Positions 19,222 to 22,157 of a stretch of 22,157 nucleotides of DNA are shown here, piece by piece (position 1 is the stretch's first letter; each line of letters begins with the position of its first letter). Where the stretch lies: assembly GCA_024689165.1 (NCBI GenBank), contig JAILDS010000057.1:1-22157 (forward strand). The letters are read 5' to 3'. The translations under genes and the position numbers were made by a program. This DNA is from Clostridia bacterium (GTDB lineage: Bacteria; Bacillota; Clostridia; Oscillospirales; Acutalibacteraceae). The notes under the pieces were generated by a model that was given only the letters and a program-made list of their open reading frames with translations, ran no database searches and was not told the origin of the DNA.

Positions 19222-20400
19222 TCACTTCAGGGCCTGTCTGAGCGCATCGACCTTGTCGGCGTTTTCCCACTTTACGCCGAGGTCGGTCCTGCCGATATGG
19301 CCGTAAGCTGCAAGCGGATAATAGGACTGTTTTCTCAGACCGAGCTCCTCGATTATAGCTGACGGACGGAAATCGAAGACTTTTTCGACCGCGGCGCTTA
19401 TCGCGTCGTCGGGATACGCGCCGGTCCCGAAGGTGTCGACGAGCACGCTGACGGGACGCGCGACGCCGATGGCGTAAGCAAGCTCCACCTGGCATTTTTT
19501 TGCAAGACCGGCGGCAACCACGTTCTTCGCCGCATATCTCGCGGCGTAGGTCGCCGAGCGGTCGACCTTCGTGGGATCCTTGCCGGAGAAGCACCCGCCG
19601 CCGTGGCAGGCGTAGCCGCCGTAGGTATCGACGATTATCTTACGCCCGGTAAGCCCGGAATCTCCGGCGGGACCGCCGATGACAAAACGGCCGGTGGGGT
19701 TGATAAAGGTCTTCAGCGAGCCGTCGACAAGCTCAGCGGGCAGCGAGGGCATGATCACCTTTTCGAGTATGTCCGACCTGAGAACTTCTATATCGACGTC
19801 CGCTCTGTGCTGCGACGAGCACACGACGGTGTCGATCCTGACCGGCTTGTCACCGTCGTACTCAACTGTGACCTGCGTTTTCCCGTCGGGAAGAAGATAG
19901 GGTATCTCGCCGCTCCTGCGCGCCTCGGTAAGCCTTTTCGCCATCCTGTGCGCCAGCACAATTGGCATTGGCATGAGCTCGGGCGTCTCGTCGCAGGCGT
20001 AACCGAACATGATTCCCTGATCGCCCGCCCCGTTGAGGTTGTACTCGTCTTCCTCGCCGTTTTTGAGCTCGTAGGAACGGCTGACGCCCATGGAGATATC
20101 CGGCGACTGCCTGTCGAGCGCGACGAGGACCGCGCAGGAGTTGCCGTCAAAGGTCTTGTCCGGAGCGTCATAGCCGGTCTCACGGATGACGTTCCTGGCT
20201 ACAGAGGCGACGTCGACAGTCGCTTCCGATGATATTTCGCCCATCACAAGGACCATCCCGGTCGTTGCGATGCACTCGCAGGCTACGCGCGACTGCGGGT
20301 CGGCGGCAAGGTATGCGTCGACAACGGCGTCGGAAATGCGGTCGCAGATCTTATCGGGATGCCCCTCGGTCACAGATTCGCTTGTAAAAAGTCTTTTCAT
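19222..20400 (-). CDS. metK: S-adenosylmethionine synthetase
   Basis: A 392-residue methionine adenosyltransferase: L-methionine + ATP + water to S-adenosylmethionine, phosphate and diphosphate. Signature motifs are GHPDK (13-17), GAGDQG (124-129), NPTGRFVIGGPAGDSG (234-249) and the P-loop-like GGGCFSGKDPTKVDRSA (267-283). Cys270 stands where many homologues have Ala. The length is normal. ATG 20400 has AGGAGAAGG just upstream. It is controlled by the SAM-I riboswitch and terminator directly ahead, so its product shuts off its own transcription. The pseudouridine synthase gene follows after 12 bases and in the same reading frame. Confidence 0.98.
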   Translation of the reverse strand: MKRLFTSESVTEGHPDKICDRISDAVVDAYLAADPQSRVACECIATTGMVLVMGEISSEATVDVASVARNVIRETGYDAPDKTFDGNSCAVLVALDRQSPDISMGVSRSYELKNGEEDEYNLNGAGDQGIMFGYACDETPELMPMPIVLAHRMAKRLTEARRSGEIPYLLPDGKTQVTVEYDGDKPVRIDTVVCSSQHRADVDIEVLRSDILEKVIMPSLPAELVDGSLKTFINPTGRFVIGGPAGDSGLTGRKIIVDTYGGYACHGGGCFSGKDPTKVDRSATYAARYAAKNVVAAGLAKKCQVELAYAIGVARPVSVLVDTFGTGAYPDDAISAAVEKVFDFRPSAIIEELGLRKQSYYPLAAYGHIGRTDLGVKWENADKVDALRQALK

Positions 20401-20413
20401 ATCCTTCTCCTGA

Positions 20414-20441
20414 AAAAATGCCCGGGGAATTAACCCCGGGC
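20414..20441 (-). terminator. Riboswitch-controlled intrinsic terminator ahead of metK
   Basis: On the - strand, an 8-base GCCCGGGG/CCCCGGGC stem with a six-base loop (20420-20441) is followed by six T (20413-20418). It sits between the SAM-I aptamer and the metK ribosome-binding site, and is the expression platform of the riboswitch. Confidence 0.93.
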
Positions 20442-20452
20442 TTGGTTCCGAT

Positions 20453-20550
20453 TACCTTATCTTTCGGATAATCCGCGGAATTGGCACCTTGTGGAAAACA
20501 GGTTGCCGGGCGTCACAGAGCCGTCTCTCTCAGCCACTCTCAATAAGGGT
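20453..20550 (-). promoter_or_regulatory. SAM-I riboswitch (S-box) aptamer
   Basis: Read on the - strand, the leader shows the S-box layout. P1 is formed by CCTTAT (near 20548) and ATAAGG (20455-20460). The conserved GAGAGTGGCTGAGAGA stretch leads to GACGCCCGGCAACC, then P3 (ACCTG..AAGGT) with AAGGTGCCAATTCC, and P4 CGGA-TTA-TCCG. S-adenosylmethionine binding stabilises P1 and favours the terminator downstream, turning metK and the pseudouridine synthase off when SAM is plentiful. Confidence 0.95.
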
Positions 20551-20557
20551 TAGTCGT

Positions 20558-20586
20558 ATTTTACAACATACGAACCACCGTGTCAA
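20558..20586 (-). promoter_or_regulatory. Strong sigma-A promoter of metK
   Basis: On the - strand a consensus -35 TTGACA (20581-20586), a 17-base spacer and -10 TAAAAT (20558-20563) place the transcription start near 20551, directly at the 5' edge of the riboswitch P1 stem. Confidence 0.88.
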
Positions 20587-20819
20587 GCTATTTATTTCAA
20601 CTGTTCGCTCTTTTTTTGGCAACCGGTATAAAATACATCCGTCGTATCGTCGGCAGCATGAAGGCGTTTTTCCGTCTTGATATCCCATGCGGTTTTTTAT
20701 ATAATTATTTAAGGATGTACGGAAATTGTCGTTTCCCGCGGAAAACATGGGCTGTCCGCGTTCCCGGTACCGGCGAAGCGTAATTCTTTGTTTTAGCGAG
20801 AGAGATTGTAAAAGGCATT

Positions 20820-20833
20820 ATTTGTTCACAAAT
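20820..20833. repeat. 14-base perfect palindrome over the -35 of the right-edge gene
   Basis: ATTTGT-TC-ACAAAT forms a 6-base inverted repeat with a 2-base centre and covers the -35 hexamer (20822-20827). Its position fits an operator for a dimeric repressor, but no regulator is identified. Confidence 0.45.
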
Positions 20834-20850
20834 CAACCATATATTATAAT
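20822..20850 (+). promoter_or_regulatory. Promoter of the right-edge unknown gene
   Basis: -35 TTGTTC (20822-20827) and a perfect -10 TATAAT (20845-20850) are spaced by 17 bases. The predicted start of transcription (about 20857) is only a few bases from the ATG at 20860, so transcripts from it would be nearly leaderless and would miss the GAGG at 20851-20854. Confidence 0.6.
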
Positions 20851-20859
20851 GAGGTCAAC

Positions 20860-22157
20860 ATGAGCGAACAAATTATTAATACAAACGATTTGATTACGCA
20901 AGAACAAATCCGTGACGTAAAGTGCGACGCAACAGACTATACGACTGCTGCGTTTTGCGGCGGTATCGCAGGACTTGTCGATGTTGTTTTTGTTGGAGCA
21001 CCGGGAGATTCAAAACTGCAGGCTGTTGGAGATCATGCTATGGATTCTTTTGTTCAGCGTGCGGCTCAGTTTTTCTTTAAGCACGATAAGCGTGAGAAAG
21101 AAAAACCGAAAAAAGCACCTGATACGCTAGAGAAATGCATCAGCTATCTGGAGCAGGCATTCCCTGTGCCGTATGACGCCCGATACGCAAAGGATCTGAA
21201 TGTGGCAGACAGTGTTCTTGCCGATATGAATCCAACGAACCACCATCTTAAGTCACTGGCGCACAGCCCAGATCCGATAGGTCTTGTGTTTTCTATTATC
21301 GATCAGTTCAGCAACTCCGGCACATTTTTTGATAATGGAAAAATAATCCACGCTGAACCTAAAAAAACAAGCGGAGCGTTTCCTTATATGGTTGGCGGAT
21401 CCTTCCCCGCAAAACTTTTTTGCGGATTCCTGAACTGGCTCGGTCATCTGATTTCCGACGCCGTCGGATCCAGCTCAACACGGGCAGAGAAAAAAAGATT
21501 GGCCGGAAATGACAGCAGAGGAATGGGTATCCCGCTTCCTTTTTACTCTCTTCTGCAGCAATTCGATTACAGTAAGAACGACAATGCTTCCATTGCCGAC
21601 GTTATGACGAAAGTATTTGAACAGGGTTACGACGCTCGCTTCGGGTTAACCATGTCTATCCCTGTTGTATTCCAAGCTCTCGCGGTCCGTGTTTTTTGGA
21701 TGCTTCGCCGAAAAATCAATTTTGACCTGACCTGGAAAGAATGCATTCCTACGGATAAACACGCAGATCTGAGGATCATGATGCTTGTCAGCAACGGTGT
21801 TTTCTGTGCTGTTGACGGCGTTGACGCACTTGTTCGCGGTGTCGGCGGAGGAGCTGTTGCAGGTGTTTGCCGACTGAATCTAATAGGATGGTCCCGTCTT
21901 GCTATCCTTGGGATCAAGGAGATAAAAATCCGTTTAGGGTTAGTGATCGGGGATTCTTCAGATCAGTTTATGGAGAATATCTTCGGAATGATTCCGGATA
22001 AAGAGAAGGCGTGGATAACATCAGCAGTTCATCTCCTTCAACAAGATTATTCTTTGCTTGGCGCTCTTAAAATGCTCAAACAGTCCTTGGAGGAACATGC
22101 GCTTGCAAAAGAAGAACGTATTCGAATTGAAGCTGAATGTGAAAAGATAGTGTTTCA
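20860..22157 (+). CDS. Uncharacterised putative membrane protein (3' partial)
   Basis: An open frame of 432 codons runs off the right edge without a stop. I cannot assign a family with confidence. ATG 20860 follows GAGG by five bases. Hydrophobic or Gly-rich stretches lie at about 27-48 (AAFCGGIAGLVDVVFVGAP), 138-148, 175-200, 262-282 and 305-352, so it is probably membrane-associated, with a charged helical tail after 380. Clusters worth noting are NHHLKSLAHSPDPIG (127-141), NWLGHLISDAVGSSS (192-206) and GIPLPF (223-228). The His-rich cluster, then HxxxD, then a Gly-Ile-Pro-Leu segment loosely recalls membrane-bound DUF457/YdjM metal-dependent hydrolases; that is only an inference. G+C is lower and codons differ from the rest of the window, suggesting horizontal transfer. 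It is divergent from metK. Confidence 0.8.
   Translation, partial: MSEQIINTNDLITQEQIRDVKCDATDYTTAAFCGGIAGLVDVVFVGAPGDSKLQAVGDHAMDSFVQRAAQFFFKHDKREKEKPKKAPDTLEKCISYLEQAFPVPYDARYAKDLNVADSVLADMNPTNHHLKSLAHSPDPIGLVFSIIDQFSNSGTFFDNGKIIHAEPKKTSGAFPYMVGGSFPAKLFCGFLNWLGHLISDAVGSSSTRAEKKRLAGNDSRGMGIPLPFYSLLQQFDYSKNDNASIADVMTKVFEQGYDARFGLTMSIPVVFQALAVRVFWMLRRKINFDLTWKECIPTDKHADLRIMMLVSNGVFCAVDGVDALVRGVGGGAVAGVCRLNLIGWSRLAILGIKEIKIRLGLVIGDSSDQFMENIFGMIPDKEKAWITSAVHLLQQDYSLLGALKMLKQSLEEHALAKEERIRIEAECEKIVF

Larger units (their letters stand above)
20587..20859. other. A+T-rich divergent intergenic region
   Basis: Between the metK promoter and the right-edge gene I see no convincing gene. The two short frames here (about 63-72 codons, opposite strands) have no ribosome-binding site or recognisable protein character. 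It holds a weak imperfect hairpin near 20657-20691 followed by GGTTTTTTAT (a possible + strand terminator or boundary element), two short perfect palindromes near 20730-20770, and the promoter of the next gene. Confidence 0.5.

Noticed and set aside
20657..20700. Imperfect hairpin followed by T-run, possible terminator or small RNA
   Set aside because: The stem is broken and weak, and no transcript is expected to end there; noted only in the intergenic description.
20530..20783. Short open frames on both strands in the metK upstream region
   Set aside because: They overlap the riboswitch and promoter, lack SD sites and have no protein character.

Overview
The window is about 22 kb of a mostly G+C-rich bacterial chromosome. 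The best fit is an uncultured or gut-type member of the Clostridia (Bacillota), perhaps near Oscillospiraceae/Ruminococcaceae. The evidence is a SAM-I riboswitch with an intrinsic terminator ahead of metK, a mreB-mreC-mreD-mrdA-minD cell-shape cluster followed by a methylglyoxal-synthase-family gene (a Clostridia-like arrangement), and housekeeping proteins of Firmicutes type. The species cannot be named from sequence alone.

Left part, + strand (1-6740). The C-terminal dehydratase domain of the NAD(P)HX repair enzyme (cut by the window edge) is followed by a P2A-type Ca2+ ATPase, a VTT/DedA-like membrane protein with a puzzling start, a galactokinase-like GHMP kinase and a glycerophosphodiester phosphodiesterase. 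Spacing is tight and several junctions overlap. A hairpin with T-runs on both sides closes this unit and faces the end of the opposite-strand operon.

Middle part, - strand (20400 down to 6827). metK and a RluA-family pseudouridine synthase are read together from a strong promoter and the SAM-I riboswitch, and end at an intrinsic terminator. A new promoter then drives mreB-mreC-mreD-mrdA with 1- to 4-base overlaps, then minD. minC, minE and rodA are absent from their usual places. A further promoter drives a methylglyoxal-synthase-like protein, hisS, aspS and mutS2. The MGS-like protein lacks the catalytic Asp/His/Asp set of true MgsA. The genes serve methyl-donor supply, RNA modification, rod-shape wall synthesis, aminoacylation of tRNA and DNA/ribosome maintenance.

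Right edge, + strand (20860 to the end). An open reading frame of at least 432 codons runs off the window. It has lower G+C, different codon use, its own promoter with a palindrome, and no family I can name with confidence. It looks like a membrane protein with conserved-looking His/Asp clusters, and is the best candidate here for something undescribed and probably acquired.

I see no rRNA, tRNA, CRISPR array, transposase or insertion sequence.
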